From the NCBI RefSeq assembly GCF_049651805.1, contig NZ_JBASCU010000029.1, forward strand, positions 1 to 64,000: DNA of 64,000 nt, in the 5' to 3' direction. A program made the translations under genes and the position numbers. Each line of letters starts with the position of its first letter. Position 1 is the first letter of the stretch. Source of the DNA: Pseudolysinimonas_A sp049651805. GTDB taxonomy: Bacteria; Actinomycetota; Actinomycetes; Actinomycetales; Microbacteriaceae. The notes under the pieces were generated by a model. It was not told where the DNA came from. It was given only the letters and a program-made list of their open reading frames with translations, and did no database searches. Below, piece after piece: positions 24,912 through 33,508 of the stretch.

Positions 24912-26993
24912 TTGGCTGCGGGAGATAGCGCCGCGCGGGAGGCCGCACGGCAACGCGAGTTGGCGGATGAACACGCCCGTCGCGCCGGGATCGCGCGCCA
25001 GATGGCCCGCAGCTTCGGGGCGGCCGCCCACAGCGAGAAGCGGCTCGCCCGCACCCTGATCGAGCTCGAGCCACTCGGGTACACCCTGCTCGCCGATCGC
25101 CGGCGCCCCGGTTCGATGCGCGGAAACGTCGACCTGGTACTGGTCGGGCCGGGCGGCGTCGTGCTGGTCGACGCGAAATCCTGGCGTGAGGTGACGATCG
25201 CCGACGGCCGGGTCTGGCGCGGCACCGACGACGTGACGCCCGAGGTCGAACGTCTCGCCGACCTGCTCACGATCACGCAGGGCGAGCTGGCCGAGATCGG
25301 GCTGGCCCCGGGCGAGGTGCACGCCGTCATGGCCTTCACCGGGCTGGCAGTGCCCCGCACCGAACTCTTCGGGGTGACGTTGCTCGGCGACGCCGCCGCG
25401 GTGAGCGAGATCGCCCGCCGCGGCCAGCGGCTCTCGCCGCGTCGTGTGGCCGCTGTGCGCGACCTGTTGGAGCACCTCTTCCCACCGGTGACCACCGGAC
25501 CGTTGACGATCCCCGTCGCGTCCGTTCCTGATTCCGTGGAGCCGCTCACCGCATCCGACTCGCCGAGCGCCGACGAGATCCAGGCCGCGCTTCTCGACGG
25601 CTACGCGCGAGCACCCATCGAAGAGTGGATGGCGTTCCTCGATCCGGAACAGGCCCGCCTCGTGCGTCGCTCGTTCAGCGGTCCGTCCCGCATCCGCGGT
25701 GCTGCCGGCACCGGCAAGACCGTCGTCGCGCTGCATCGCGCCGCGTACCTCGCGCGGATCACCGGCGGTCGGGTGCTCGTCACGACCTTCGTGCGCACGC
25801 TTCCGCTCGTGCTCGAGTCGCTGTTGCGCCGGCTCGCACCCGATGTCGTCGGCCGCGTCGAGTTCCGCAGCGTGCACGGCTTCGCCGCCGAGTTACTCGC
25901 GGCCCGGGGCTCCCAGATCGATGTCGACGCCGAACTGGCCTCGCGGGTCTTCGACGAGGTGTGGCGGCGGCACGGCCTCGACGGGCCGCTCGGCGCGATC
26001 GATCCCGCTGCCCGCTACTGGTACGAGGAGGTGTCGGCGGTGCTCAAGGGCCGCGGGCTCACGCGCTTCGAGCAGTACGCGGGCCTGCCCCGCCACGGCC
26101 GCCGTCGCCCCCTCAGCGTCGAGCAGCGCGCCGCGGTATGGGAGCTGTTCGTGGCCTACGAGAACGCGCTGCGTCGTCGGGGCATCGCCGACTGGCACGA
26201 TCTGATCCTGGAGGCCGACGCGTCGCTGCGCGAACAGCCCGTGACGAGGTACCGGGCGGTCATCGTCGATGAGGTGCAAGACCTCTCCCCCGTCATGATC
26301 CGCATGTTGCACTCGCTCGTCGGCGACGTTCCCGACGGCTTCAACCTGGTCGGCGACGGCCAGCAGACGATCTACCCCGGGGGCTCGACGCTCGCCGAAG
26401 CGGGTGTGTCGATCTCCGGCCGCTCAGTCGTGCTCACCACCAACTACCGCAACACGACAGAGATCGCGGAGTTCGCGGGGTTGCTGGTGCGGGGCGATCA
26501 GCAGACCGACATCGAAGGTGCGACAATGACGGCGGATGCCGCCGAGACCCCGCGCCGCGGCGCCCGCCCGGTGTACACGGTGTTCCCCTCGCGGGCTGTG
26601 CACGACCGCTCGCTCGTCGAACGGGTGCGGCGGATCGTCGCCGACGCCGAAGAGTCGGGTCGCGGCGTGCGGCTGGGCGATATCGGGGTGCTCGCGCTCT
26701 ACTCGTGGCACGCGGCGGAGGCCGCCGAGGCCCTCGCCGAGGCCGGCATCCCCACCGTCGACCTCGCGGCCTACGACGGAACGCCCAAGGATGCCGTGAA
26801 GGTCGGAACCATCAAACGGGCCAAGGGTCTCGAGTTCGCGGAAGTCCTCGTCGTGCGCACGCCGCCCTACCTGGTGCAGAGCGAATCGGCCGCCCACGAC
26901 GACGCGTCGGCTGAGCGAGCTCTTCTGCAGCGCCGCGAACTCTTCGTCGGCATGACCCGCGCCCGCGACGGGCTGTGGGTGGGCGTCGCCTGA
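24912..26993 (+). CDS. NERD-domain UvrD-like DNA helicase/nuclease
   Basis: A 693-residue fusion of an N-terminal NERD (nuclease-related) domain and a superfamily-1 helicase. The NERD part spans about residues 45-190 (RGNVDLVLVGPGGVVLVDAK, with the acidic and Lys residues of a PD-(D/E)xK nuclease). The helicase part has Walker A GAAGTGKTVVALH, Walker B VIVDEVQDLSP, GDGQQTIYPGG, TTNYRNT and the C-terminal motifs KRAKGLEFAEVLVV and FVGMTRARDGLWV. It probably works in DNA repair or degradation of foreign DNA. TTG at 24912 is the likely start, with a G-rich Shine-Dalgarno at 24901-24908. Confidence 0.9.
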   Translation: MAAGDSAAREAARQRELADEHARRAGIARQMARSFGAAAHSEKRLARTLIELEPLGYTLLADRRRPGSMRGNVDLVLVGPGGVVLVDAKSWREVTIADGRVWRGTDDVTPEVERLADLLTITQGELAEIGLAPGEVHAVMAFTGLAVPRTELFGVTLLGDAAAVSEIARRGQRLSPRRVAAVRDLLEHLFPPVTTGPLTIPVASVPDSVEPLTASDSPSADEIQAALLDGYARAPIEEWMAFLDPEQARLVRRSFSGPSRIRGAAGTGKTVVALHRAAYLARITGGRVLVTTFVRTLPLVLESLLRRLAPDVVGRVEFRSVHGFAAELLAARGSQIDVDAELASRVFDEVWRRHGLDGPLGAIDPAARYWYEEVSAVLKGRGLTRFEQYAGLPRHGRRRPLSVEQRAAVWELFVAYENALRRRGIADWHDLILEADASLREQPVTRYRAVIVDEVQDLSPVMIRMLHSLVGDVPDGFNLVGDGQQTIYPGGSTLAEAGVSISGRSVVLTTNYRNTTEIAEFAGLLVRGDQQTDIEGATMTADAAETPRRGARPVYTVFPSRAVHDRSLVERVRRIVADAEESGRGVRLGDIGVLALYSWHAAEAAEALAEAGIPTVDLAAYDGTPKDAVKVGTIKRAKGLEFAEVLVVRTPPYLVQSESAAHDDASAERALLQRRELFVGMTRARDGLWVGVA

Positions 26994-27036
26994 TCGGTCA
27001 CGCCCCGTCGGCGCGGGCGTGTGCCGGGAGAAATCG

Positions 27037-27076
27037 GTGCCCGCCGCGGCGGATCAGGGAATGCGGCGGCGGGCAC
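27037..27076 (+). terminator. long GC stem-loop after the helicase gene
   Basis: GTGCCCGCCGC (27037-27047) pairs perfectly with GCGGCGGGCAC (27066-27076) over an 18-nt loop, 41 nt after the helicase stop. No T-run follows. Confidence 0.5.
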
Positions 27077-27144
27077 CTCACCGACCCACGCATCAGATCG
27101 TGAGAACGGCTAGAGGAGAGTGTGGCACGTAAATCTGTGAGTTG

Positions 27145-27170
27145 AAAAATCCGTCCCCCGACGCGGGGAC
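27145..27170 (-). terminator. intrinsic terminator of the ribokinase gene
   Basis: On the minus strand GTCCCC-GCGTCG-GGGGAC is followed by GGATTTTT (T-run at 27149-27145), 16 nt after the ribokinase stop. An outer pair TCTGTGA/TCACAGA (27134-27140, 27171-27177) can extend the structure. Confidence 0.75.
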
Positions 27171-27186
27171 TCACAGACCGGGGGGT

Positions 27187-28107
27187 CTACCCGAGCGATC
27201 CGGCGAGCGCTTGCACGGCCGCTGGAGTGAGATCGGGATGCCGGGCGCCCGACACCGTGGCGGTCAACGCACCGGCCGCGGCGCCCCACCTCACGGCGGT
27301 CTCGAGGCTCCCCCCGGCCGCCCAGGCGGCCGCGAATCCGCCGATGAAAGCGTCGCCCGCGCCGACCGTGTCGATCGCGTCGACGGCGAACGCCGGCAGA
27401 GTCATCGCCGCTCCGCGGGCTGGCGCGAACAGCACACCGCGTGCACCGAGTGTGACCACGAGCGCGGTGTCGAGATCAGCCGCGGTCCCGGCCACGTCAT
27501 CCGCTCCGAGCGCCACGTCGAAGCCGAACAGCTCTCTGGCCTCGATCTCATTCACGATGAGCGCGTCGACGTGCTCGAGCAGGGGAAGGACACGCCGATC
27601 GAGGGGAGCCGCATTGAGCGCAACCCGTGCCCCGGCGGCTGTCGCGCCCGCCACCGTCGCCTCGACCACGGCGAACGGCACTTCGAGCTGCAGCACGACG
27701 ACGTCACCTGGCCGCAGATCGATCGAGGTGGCCGCCGCCGAGGGCCACGTGGCGTTCGCTCCCGGAATCACGACGATGGTGTTCTCACCGCGCTCGTCGA
27801 CGGCGATGAGCGCGGTGCCCGACGGGCCCGCCACGCTGCGCACCGCCGACACGTCGACCCCCGCCGCCGCCAGGTCGCCACGCAGCATCGTCGCCGCATC
27901 GTCGTCACCCACGCAGCCGACCATCGCGACGCTCACCTCGGCCGGGGCGACCTTCGCGGCGGCATGCGCCTGGTTGCCGCCCTTGCCGCCCGACAGCCGC
28001 ACCAGCTCGGCGCCCAGCAGGGTCTCCCCCGGCCGTGGCAGATGGGGCACGCGGTAGAGCAAGTCGAGGTTGATGCTGCCCACCACGATCACCCGACCCG
28101 TCGTCAT
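27187..28107 (-). CDS. rbsK: ribokinase (PfkB family sugar kinase)
   Basis: A 306-residue PfkB kinase. The first signature GGKGGNQAHAAAK lies at about 40-52, after the substrate segment GSINLDLLYRV, and the second signature DTVGAGDAFIGGF contains the catalytic Asp and anion hole. GGKGxNQA is the ribokinase form, so D-ribose is the likely substrate, phosphorylated at O-5 in the cytoplasm. No ribose transporter is adjacent. ATG at 28107 follows TAACCT by 6 nt. A strong intrinsic terminator follows the stop. Confidence 0.87.
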   Translation of the reverse strand: MTTGRVIVVGSINLDLLYRVPHLPRPGETLLGAELVRLSGGKGGNQAHAAAKVAPAEVSVAMVGCVGDDDAATMLRGDLAAAGVDVSAVRSVAGPSGTALIAVDERGENTIVVIPGANATWPSAAATSIDLRPGDVVVLQLEVPFAVVEATVAGATAAGARVALNAAPLDRRVLPLLEHVDALIVNEIEARELFGFDVALGADDVAGTAADLDTALVVTLGARGVLFAPARGAAMTLPAFAVDAIDTVGAGDAFIGGFAAAWAAGGSLETAVRWGAAAGALTATVSGARHPDLTPAAVQALAGSLG

Positions 28108-28113
28108 CGTCCC

Positions 28114-28119
28114 AGGTTA
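28114..28119 (-). promoter_or_regulatory. -10 box (TAACCT) of the ribokinase gene
   Basis: TAACCT lies 6 nt before the ATG on the minus strand; leaderless arrangement. Confidence 0.5.
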
Positions 28120-28146
28120 GGCCGCTCGGGTGCTTGACTGGCCGAC

Positions 28147-28968
28147 ATGGAGGATCGGCTGGCCGACATCGCGGACGACCTCTACGGCGTGCCGCCCGCC
28201 GACTTCATCGCGCACCGCACCGCACGGGGGAAGGAACTCGCCGGCGACAAGCCATTCGCCGCACGAGTGAAGGAACTGCGCAAGCCCGCTCCGGCCGCGT
28301 GGGTGATCAATCTGCTCGTCCGAGCCCGGCGCGCCGAGGTCGACGACCTGCTCGCTCTCGGCAGCGAGCTGCGAGCCGCGCAAGCGGCGCTCGACCGCGG
28401 TGAGATCACCCGGCTCGCGAAGGAACGGCGCGCTCTCGTGACGGCGCTGGCGCGCGAGGGCACCCAGCTCGCGCTCGAGGCCGGGCAGAAGGTGCCACCG
28501 GGCGTCGTGGACGCCGTCGCTGCGACGCTCGATGCGGGCCTCGCCGACCCGGAAGCCGCCGACGCCATCCGCAGCGGGCGGCTGCTGCGACCCCTCCAGA
28601 CGATCGGCTTCGAGCCGGTCGACCTCGCCGAGGCTGTCGCCGTGCCCGAGTCCGGTTCCCGCGCGGCGCAGAAGCGCGCTCCCGAGCGACCTCGGCCCCG
28701 CGCGATCGACGACAGCGACGCCGAGCTACGTCGCGCGCGCACCCGGGCGGATGCCGCGGTCGCGCGAGCAGAGCAGGATGCCGCCGAGGCGGCCGACGAG
28801 TTCGGCGACCTCGAAGCGCGGTTGCGCGGGGCCCGGCGAGCCCTCGCCGCCGCCGAACGCGAGGCCGAAGCGCTCGAGCGGCAGCGAGACACTGCCGGCC
28901 GTGCTCATGAAAAGGCCAGGGCCGCACTCGACATCGCCCGCACCCGACGCCGGGAACTCGGCGGCTAG
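28147..28968 (+). CDS. conserved actinobacterial coiled-coil protein
   Basis: A 273-residue cytoplasmic protein of unknown function. Residues 1-60 form a conserved start (LYGVPPADFIAHRTARGKEL, then APAAWVINLLVR), the middle is helical, and about 195-265 is a highly charged Ala/Arg/Glu-rich coiled coil. I recognise it as a protein common in actinobacteria without an assigned role. ATG at 28147 fits the conserved beginning. The 3' end overlaps the convergent histidine kinase gene by 4 nt. Confidence 0.78.
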   Translation: MEDRLADIADDLYGVPPADFIAHRTARGKELAGDKPFAARVKELRKPAPAAWVINLLVRARRAEVDDLLALGSELRAAQAALDRGEITRLAKERRALVTALAREGTQLALEAGQKVPPGVVDAVAATLDAGLADPEAADAIRSGRLLRPLQTIGFEPVDLAEAVAVPESGSRAAQKRAPERPRPRAIDDSDAELRRARTRADAAVARAEQDAAEAADEFGDLEARLRGARRALAAAEREAEALERQRDTAGRAHEKARAALDIARTRRRELGG

Positions 28969-30386
28969 CTCGACGGGGTGCCGTCGGGTAGCTCGATGCG
29001 GAAGACCGTTGCCCCCGGCCTGCTGGCGACCGTCACACCGCCCCCGTGCGCCGCCGCGATCGCCGCGACGATCGAGAGTCCGAGACCGGTGCTTCCCGCC
29101 GCCCGCGAACGCGAGTCGTCACCGCGGGTGAAACGTTCGAACAGCCGGGGTTGCAGCGCGGGGTCGATTCCGGGTCCGTTGTCGGCGACGGAGATGACCG
29201 CGCCATGATCGCCGCCCGCGAGGGTCGCCGTCACGACCGTTGCAGGGGGGGTGTGCAGGCGCGCGTTCGTCAACAGGTTGCCGACCGCCTGTCGCAGCTG
29301 GTCGGCGTCGCCCCGCACCTCGATGTCGTCGGGCGGCAGTTCGAGATGCCACACGTGGTCGGGTCCGGCGACGTGGGCATCGGCGACGGCCTCGACGAGG
29401 AGAGCGCCGAGCGCGATCGGGTCGTCGCGTCGGTCACGACCGGCATCGAGCCTCGCGAGCAACAGCATCTCCTCGACCAGGTTCGACATGCGCACCGATT
29501 CCGATTCGATCCGCTCGAGCGAACGTGCCGTGTCGACCGGCAACCGTCCGGTGCGCTGCCCCAGCTCGGCGTACCCGCGAATCGACGCAAGGGGCGTGCG
29601 CAACTCGTGTGAGGCATCCGCGACGAATCGGCGCAGCTTCTGTTCGCTCTCGTGGCGGGCCGCCAGCGAGGTCTCGACCTTGCCGAGCAGACGGTTGAGG
29701 GCCGTGCCCACCCGGCCGACCTCGGTGTCGGGCGCTTCGACGGGAACGCGATCGGGCATCGACACCTCGCCGGCTTCGAGCGGCAGCTCGGAGACGCGGG
29801 ATGCCGTGTCGACGACGCGCGCGAGCGGCCGCAACGCGACCCGCACGACGATGACGCCCAGGGCAAGGGCGAGGGCGATCGCCGCGAGACTCACTGCGGC
29901 GATCGTGTAGATGAGGCTCGAGGTCACCGCATCCGCCTCCGCGAGCGACAGCCCGTTCACGACGATGCGCCCGTCGGAGAGCAGGGTCGACACGACGCGA
30001 TAGCTGCCGAGGTCGCCGAGATGCACCGTCATCGGCTGCCGGTCGTCGGGCACCCTCTCCAGCCGGGACAGCTGATCGGCGTCGAGCCTGCGCTCCGAGC
30101 CGTCGGTGTCGATGTAGCCCGCATAGAAGAGGTCACCGACGATGACCATGCCGACCGCGCCGGCGCCCTGACCCGGCAGGATGCCGATAATCGACCCTGG
30201 CCCCGGAGTGCCGGAATCCACCGCCGCGCTCGAGCGATCGGAAGCCGCGATCAGGAGGCGGTCGAGGCGGTCGACGAACTGCTCACGCGACGCGGCCACG
30301 GTGACGACGCCGATCGCCACGGCGAGAACGGCGAGCAGCCCGACGATGCCGACGACGAGGCGGGTCTGGAGCGACCAACGTTTCAC
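28965..30386 (-). CDS. HAMP-domain sensor histidine kinase (OmpR-linked)
   Basis: A 473-residue membrane kinase with helix 1 at 11-31, an extracellular sensor loop to about 155, helix 2 at about 158-181, a HAMP domain (about 182-245) and a HisKA domain with phospho-acceptor His260 in FVADASHELRTPLASIRGYAEL. The ATPase domain has an N box NLLTNARLHTP, G1 DNGPGID, an F box and G2 GLGLSIVAAI. The arrangement is like MprB/TrcS. GTG at 30386 overlaps the stop of the response regulator gene, so the pair is one operon. Confidence 0.94.
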   Translation of the reverse strand: MKRWSLQTRLVVGIVGLLAVLAVAIGVVTVAASREQFVDRLDRLLIAASDRSSAAVDSGTPGPGSIIGILPGQGAGAVGMVIVGDLFYAGYIDTDGSERRLDADQLSRLERVPDDRQPMTVHLGDLGSYRVVSTLLSDGRIVVNGLSLAEADAVTSSLIYTIAAVSLAAIALALALGVIVVRVALRPLARVVDTASRVSELPLEAGEVSMPDRVPVEAPDTEVGRVGTALNRLLGKVETSLAARHESEQKLRRFVADASHELRTPLASIRGYAELGQRTGRLPVDTARSLERIESESVRMSNLVEEMLLLARLDAGRDRRDDPIALGALLVEAVADAHVAGPDHVWHLELPPDDIEVRGDADQLRQAVGNLLTNARLHTPPATVVTATLAGGDHGAVISVADNGPGIDPALQPRLFERFTRGDDSRSRAAGSTGLGLSIVAAIAAAHGGGVTVASRPGATVFRIELPDGTPSS

Positions 30387-31102
30387 GGCGTGGCCGGGCG
30401 GATCGAGTAGCCGACCCCGCGCACCGTGTGGATCATGCCCGGTCCGTGGGCATCCAGTTTCTTGCGCAGGTAGGAGATGTACAGCTCGACGACTGCCGCC
30501 CGGCCGCCGAAGTCATAGCTCCAGACCCGGTCGAGAATCTGCTCGCGGCTCAGTACGCGCTTGGGGTTGCGCATGAGAAAGCGCAACAGCTCGAACTCGG
30601 TCGGGGTGAGCTGGATCGGATGCCCCGCGCGCTCCACCTCGTAGCTCTCCTCGTCGAGGGTGAGGTCACCCACCCGCACGATCGGGCCCTCGTCGCCCGC
30701 CGCGCGCATCGAGCGCCGCACCAGCCCCCGGAGTCGCGCCATCACCTCTTCGAGGCTGAACGGCTTGGTGACGTAGTCGTCGCCGCCCGCGGTGAGCCCG
30801 GCGACGCGATCCTCGACCGCATCCTTGGCGGTGAGCAGCAGTACCGGACAGTCGTTGCCCGCCTCGCGCAGCCGACGCAGAACGCTGAGCCCGTCGAGGC
30901 CGGGCATCATGATGTCGAGCACGACGACATCGGGCGGGGTCTCGCGCGCGAGCTTCAGCGCGGTCTGGCCGTCGTGGGCGACCCGGGTGTCCCACCCTTC
31001 CGACCGCAACGCCATGCGGAGCATGTCGGCGAGCATCTCTTCGTCGTCCACGACGAGAGCCCGAACCGGGGAGCCGTCGGGGCGGGTCAGAGCGGACGTC
31101 AC
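30383..31102 (-). CDS. OmpR/PhoB family response regulator
   Basis: A 239-residue regulator. The receiver domain has the phospho-acceptor Asp63 in VVVLDIMMPG, the acidic pair VVDDEE and the Lys of YVTKPFSLEE; the C-terminal winged helix (about 135-238) includes LTPTEFELLRFLMRNPKRVL and VELYISYLRKKLD. GTG at 31102 was chosen as the start nearest the receiver domain; longer reading is possible but runs into the opposite NYN gene. The gene precedes and overlaps the kinase gene. Confidence 0.93.
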   Translation of the reverse strand: MTSALTRPDGSPVRALVVDDEEMLADMLRMALRSEGWDTRVAHDGQTALKLARETPPDVVVLDIMMPGLDGLSVLRRLREAGNDCPVLLLTAKDAVEDRVAGLTAGGDDYVTKPFSLEEVMARLRGLVRRSMRAAGDEGPIVRVGDLTLDEESYEVERAGHPIQLTPTEFELLRFLMRNPKRVLSREQILDRVWSYDFGGRAAVVELYISYLRKKLDAHGPGMIHTVRGVGYSIRPATP

Positions 31103-31153
31103 CCTGGTATTCGACCCCTCGTTCCTATGGGTTCTCTGTGGGTCGACGCGAGC

Positions 31154-31159
31154 TAGGGT
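31154..31159 (+). promoter_or_regulatory. -10 box (TAGGGT) of the NYN-domain gene
   Basis: TAGGGT lies 6 nt before the ATG at 31166; leaderless arrangement. Confidence 0.5.
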
Positions 31160-31165
31160 CGAACC

Positions 31166-32248
31166 ATGGCCGAGACCGGGGAATCGACGGAGTCCCGCGT
31201 CGCCGTCTACATCGACTTCGACAACGTGGTGATCTCCCGCTACGACCAGCTGCACGGCCGTGACTCGTGGCGCAAAGACGAAGCCCGCCGCAACGACGGA
31301 AAGTCGGTGCCCAAACTCGAGCAGGCCCGCGTCGACTTCGGCGCGATCCTCGACTACGCGTCGTCGTTCGGCACCGTCGCCCTGAGCCGCGCCTACGCCG
31401 ACTGGTCGGTGCCCGCGAACGCCGCCTACAAGCGCCAACTCGTCGACCGCGCGATCGACCTCACCCAGCTCTTCCCCGCGTCGAGCACGAAGAACGGGGC
31501 AGACATCCGCCTCGCCGTCGACGTGATCGACGACATGTTCCGGCTGCCCGACATCACCCACGTCGTGATCGTCGCCGGCGATTCCGACTACATCCCGCTC
31601 GCGCAGCGCTGCAAGCGACTCGGCCGGGTCGTCATCGGCATCGGCGTCACCGGGTCGACGAGCCCCGCACTCGTCGCGGCCCTCGACGAGTTCGAGTCGT
31701 ACGACGAGCTGCAGCGCGACGATGCCGCCGTTGCGGCGAAGACTCCGGCGCCGGAGACCGCCGCGTCCGGCGACGACACCTCCCTGCCGGTCGCGCTCAC
31801 GCCGGCCACGGCATCCCGGCTGCTCGTGCGCGCCCTCGATCTCGCGCGCGGCAAGCAGGACGACGACGACTGGCTCAACGCCTCGACGGTGAAGTCGCAG
31901 ATCAAGCGGCTCAACCCGTCGTTCAACGAGAAGTCGCTCGGCTTCCGCAGCTTCATGGATTTCGTGCGCGCCAACGACGAGCAGGTCGAGATCCGCGAGG
32001 CCGGGCAACAGCGGTTCATGCGGCTGCGGGAGCAGGCGGCCGAGGCACCCGCGGATGCCGCCCCCGCACGCAAGCCGTCGCGCCGGGCCGGAACGACGGC
32101 GACGAGCACGAAGTCCGCGGCGGACGCCCCGGCCGCTCCGCCGGATCCGCCGAACGACGCCCAGCCCACCCAGCGAGCTCCCCGGCGGGCGAAGGCGGCG
32201 GCATCCAGCTCTCCGCCGTCGGCGAGCGACCCGTTCCGCGAGCCCTGA
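31166..32248 (+). CDS. NYN-domain (PIN-like RNase) protein with OST-HTH/LOTUS domain
   Basis: A 360-residue protein. The N-terminal NYN domain, a PIN-like nuclease fold (about 10-180), shows its acidic set: VYIDFDNV (Asp at 16 and 18), KNGADIRLAVD and VAGDSDYIPL. A second domain at about 215-290 (LLVRALDLARGKQD, NASTVKSQIKRLNPSFNEKS) matches the OST-HTH/LOTUS RNA-binding fold that often accompanies NYN. The Ala/Pro-rich tail is disordered. It likely cleaves or processes RNA; the target is unknown. Confidence 0.88.
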   Translation: MAETGESTESRVAVYIDFDNVVISRYDQLHGRDSWRKDEARRNDGKSVPKLEQARVDFGAILDYASSFGTVALSRAYADWSVPANAAYKRQLVDRAIDLTQLFPASSTKNGADIRLAVDVIDDMFRLPDITHVVIVAGDSDYIPLAQRCKRLGRVVIGIGVTGSTSPALVAALDEFESYDELQRDDAAVAAKTPAPETAASGDDTSLPVALTPATASRLLVRALDLARGKQDDDDWLNASTVKSQIKRLNPSFNEKSLGFRSFMDFVRANDEQVEIREAGQQRFMRLREQAAEAPADAAPARKPSRRAGTTATSTKSAADAPAAPPDPPNDAQPTQRAPRRAKAAASSSPPSASDPFREP

Positions 32249-32321
32249 GCACTCGAGCGAGGTGCTTACAGGGTGGTGACAGGGCGCTTCGTCGCGCCGC
32301 CCGGATCCGCCCTCGCCGATA

Positions 32322-32732
32322 GTGTCGGGACACGGACAGGCGGTTCCGACGTCTGGTCCCCCCGCCGCAGAAGAGACCCCCGCGCCCGAGGAATCCACTC
32401 CAGAAGAGTCCGCTCCGAGCAGCACGGCAGGTGCTTATGTCGACTACAGCGACGACGCGATCGCCCGGGCCGAGGGCCGGGTGCTGCTGTTCTTCCACGC
32501 GCCGTGGTGCCCGCAGTGCCGGTCGGTCGAGAGCGACATCCTCGCGCAGGGCGTTCCCGACGGGCTGACGATCATCAAGGTCGACTACGACAGCCGGCAA
32601 GACCTGCGGCAGCAGTACGGCGTCACCTTGCAGACGACATTCGTCGAAGTGGATGCCGACGGCACCGAGTTGCAGAAGCACGTCGCGTACGACGACCCGC
32701 ACCTCGACGCCGTCGTCGCCGCGATGCTGTAG
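32322..32732 (+). CDS. thioredoxin-like protein, apparently lacking its export signal
   Basis: A 136-residue protein with a thioredoxin fold: FFHAPWCPQCRSVESDI carries the redox pair CPQC, followed by TIIKVDYDSRQDLRQQYGV and the cis-Pro position replaced by Thr in LQTTFVE. Residues 1-35 are a Pro/Glu/Ser-rich linker of the type that follows a lipoprotein signal, yet no signal peptide precedes it: the frame is closed by TGA at 32277 and only GTG at 32322 can start it. Either the export signal has been lost or the start lies elsewhere. It is 6 nt upstream of ccdA, its normal electron donor. Confidence 0.75.
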   Translation: MSGHGQAVPTSGPPAAEETPAPEESTPEESAPSSTAGAYVDYSDDAIARAEGRVLLFFHAPWCPQCRSVESDILAQGVPDGLTIIKVDYDSRQDLRQQYGVTLQTTFVEVDADGTELQKHVAYDDPHLDAVVAAML

Positions 32733-32738
32733 GCCGGA

Positions 32739-33488
32739 ATGCTCGGCCTCACGATCGTCTCGTTCGTCGCGGGCGTGCTCACTGTCGCGGCTCCCTGCGT
32801 GCTGCCGCTGCTGCCGGTGATCATCGGCGGCTCGATCGCCCGCACGTCGGCTGACGGCACGGTCGCCGCGCGACAGTGGTACCGGCCACTCGTCATCTCG
32901 GCATCCCTCGCGATCTCGGTGGTCGCGTTCACGCTGCTGCTCAAGGCGACGACAGCCCTGCTCGGAGTGCCGCAACTGGTGTGGCAGATCATCGCGGGCG
33001 TCATCCTCATCGCCTTGGGGCTCACCCTCGTCTTCCCGTCGCTCTGGGAACGCCTGATGCTCGCCACCGGCATCCAGAACCGCGCGGGCGTCGCCCTCGA
33101 CCGCTCGTCGCGGCGCGGCGGGATCGGCGGCGATATCCTGCTGGGCGCGGCGCTCGGCCCGACCTTCTCGGGTTGCTCGCCCACCTACGCGCTCATCGTC
33201 GCCACCGTGCTGCCCGTGTCGCTCGGAGAGGGACTCGTCTACATCGTCGCCTACGCCGTCGGACTCGCCGCGACCCTGCTTCTCGTCGCGCTGCTCGGGT
33301 CGGCGCTCGCGCGAAAGCTGGGCTGGCTGAACCGACCCGACGGCTGGCTCCGCCGCATCGTCGGGGGGTTGCTCGTGCTCGTCGGTATCGCCGTCATCCT
33401 CGGGCTCGACAAGCTCGCCCAGGCGTGGATCCTCGAGCAAGGCTGGTACGACCCGATCGAGCAGCTCGAACGTCGCCTGTTCGGCTGA
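32739..33488 (+). CDS. ccdA: cytochrome c biogenesis/thiol-disulfide transporter CcdA
   Basis: A 249-residue DsbD/CcdA-family membrane protein with six helices that carries reducing equivalents from cytoplasmic thioredoxin to extracytoplasmic thioredoxin-like proteins. The two conserved cysteines are in TVAAPCVLPLLPVIIGG (helix 1) and FSGCSPTYALIVATVLP (helix 4). It follows the thioredoxin-like gene by 6 nt, the usual pairing. No cytochrome c maturation genes are nearby. Confidence 0.93.
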   Translation: MLGLTIVSFVAGVLTVAAPCVLPLLPVIIGGSIARTSADGTVAARQWYRPLVISASLAISVVAFTLLLKATTALLGVPQLVWQIIAGVILIALGLTLVFPSLWERLMLATGIQNRAGVALDRSSRRGGIGGDILLGAALGPTFSGCSPTYALIVATVLPVSLGEGLVYIVAYAVGLAATLLLVALLGSALARKLGWLNRPDGWLRRIVGGLLVLVGIAVILGLDKLAQAWILEQGWYDPIEQLERRLFG

Positions 33489-33508
33489 CCGGCCGGGTAA
33501 CGCCGCCG

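Noticed and set aside
28965..31102. Naming the two-component pair MprAB or CseBC
   Set aside because: The layout is similar, but no diagnostic neighbours (protease or sigma-E gene) are present, so only the family is stated.
31103..32425. Upstream extension of the OmpR regulator frame across the NYN gene
   Set aside because: The extension has no homologous domains, lies antisense to a well-supported NYN protein, and the receiver domain begins right after GTG 31102.
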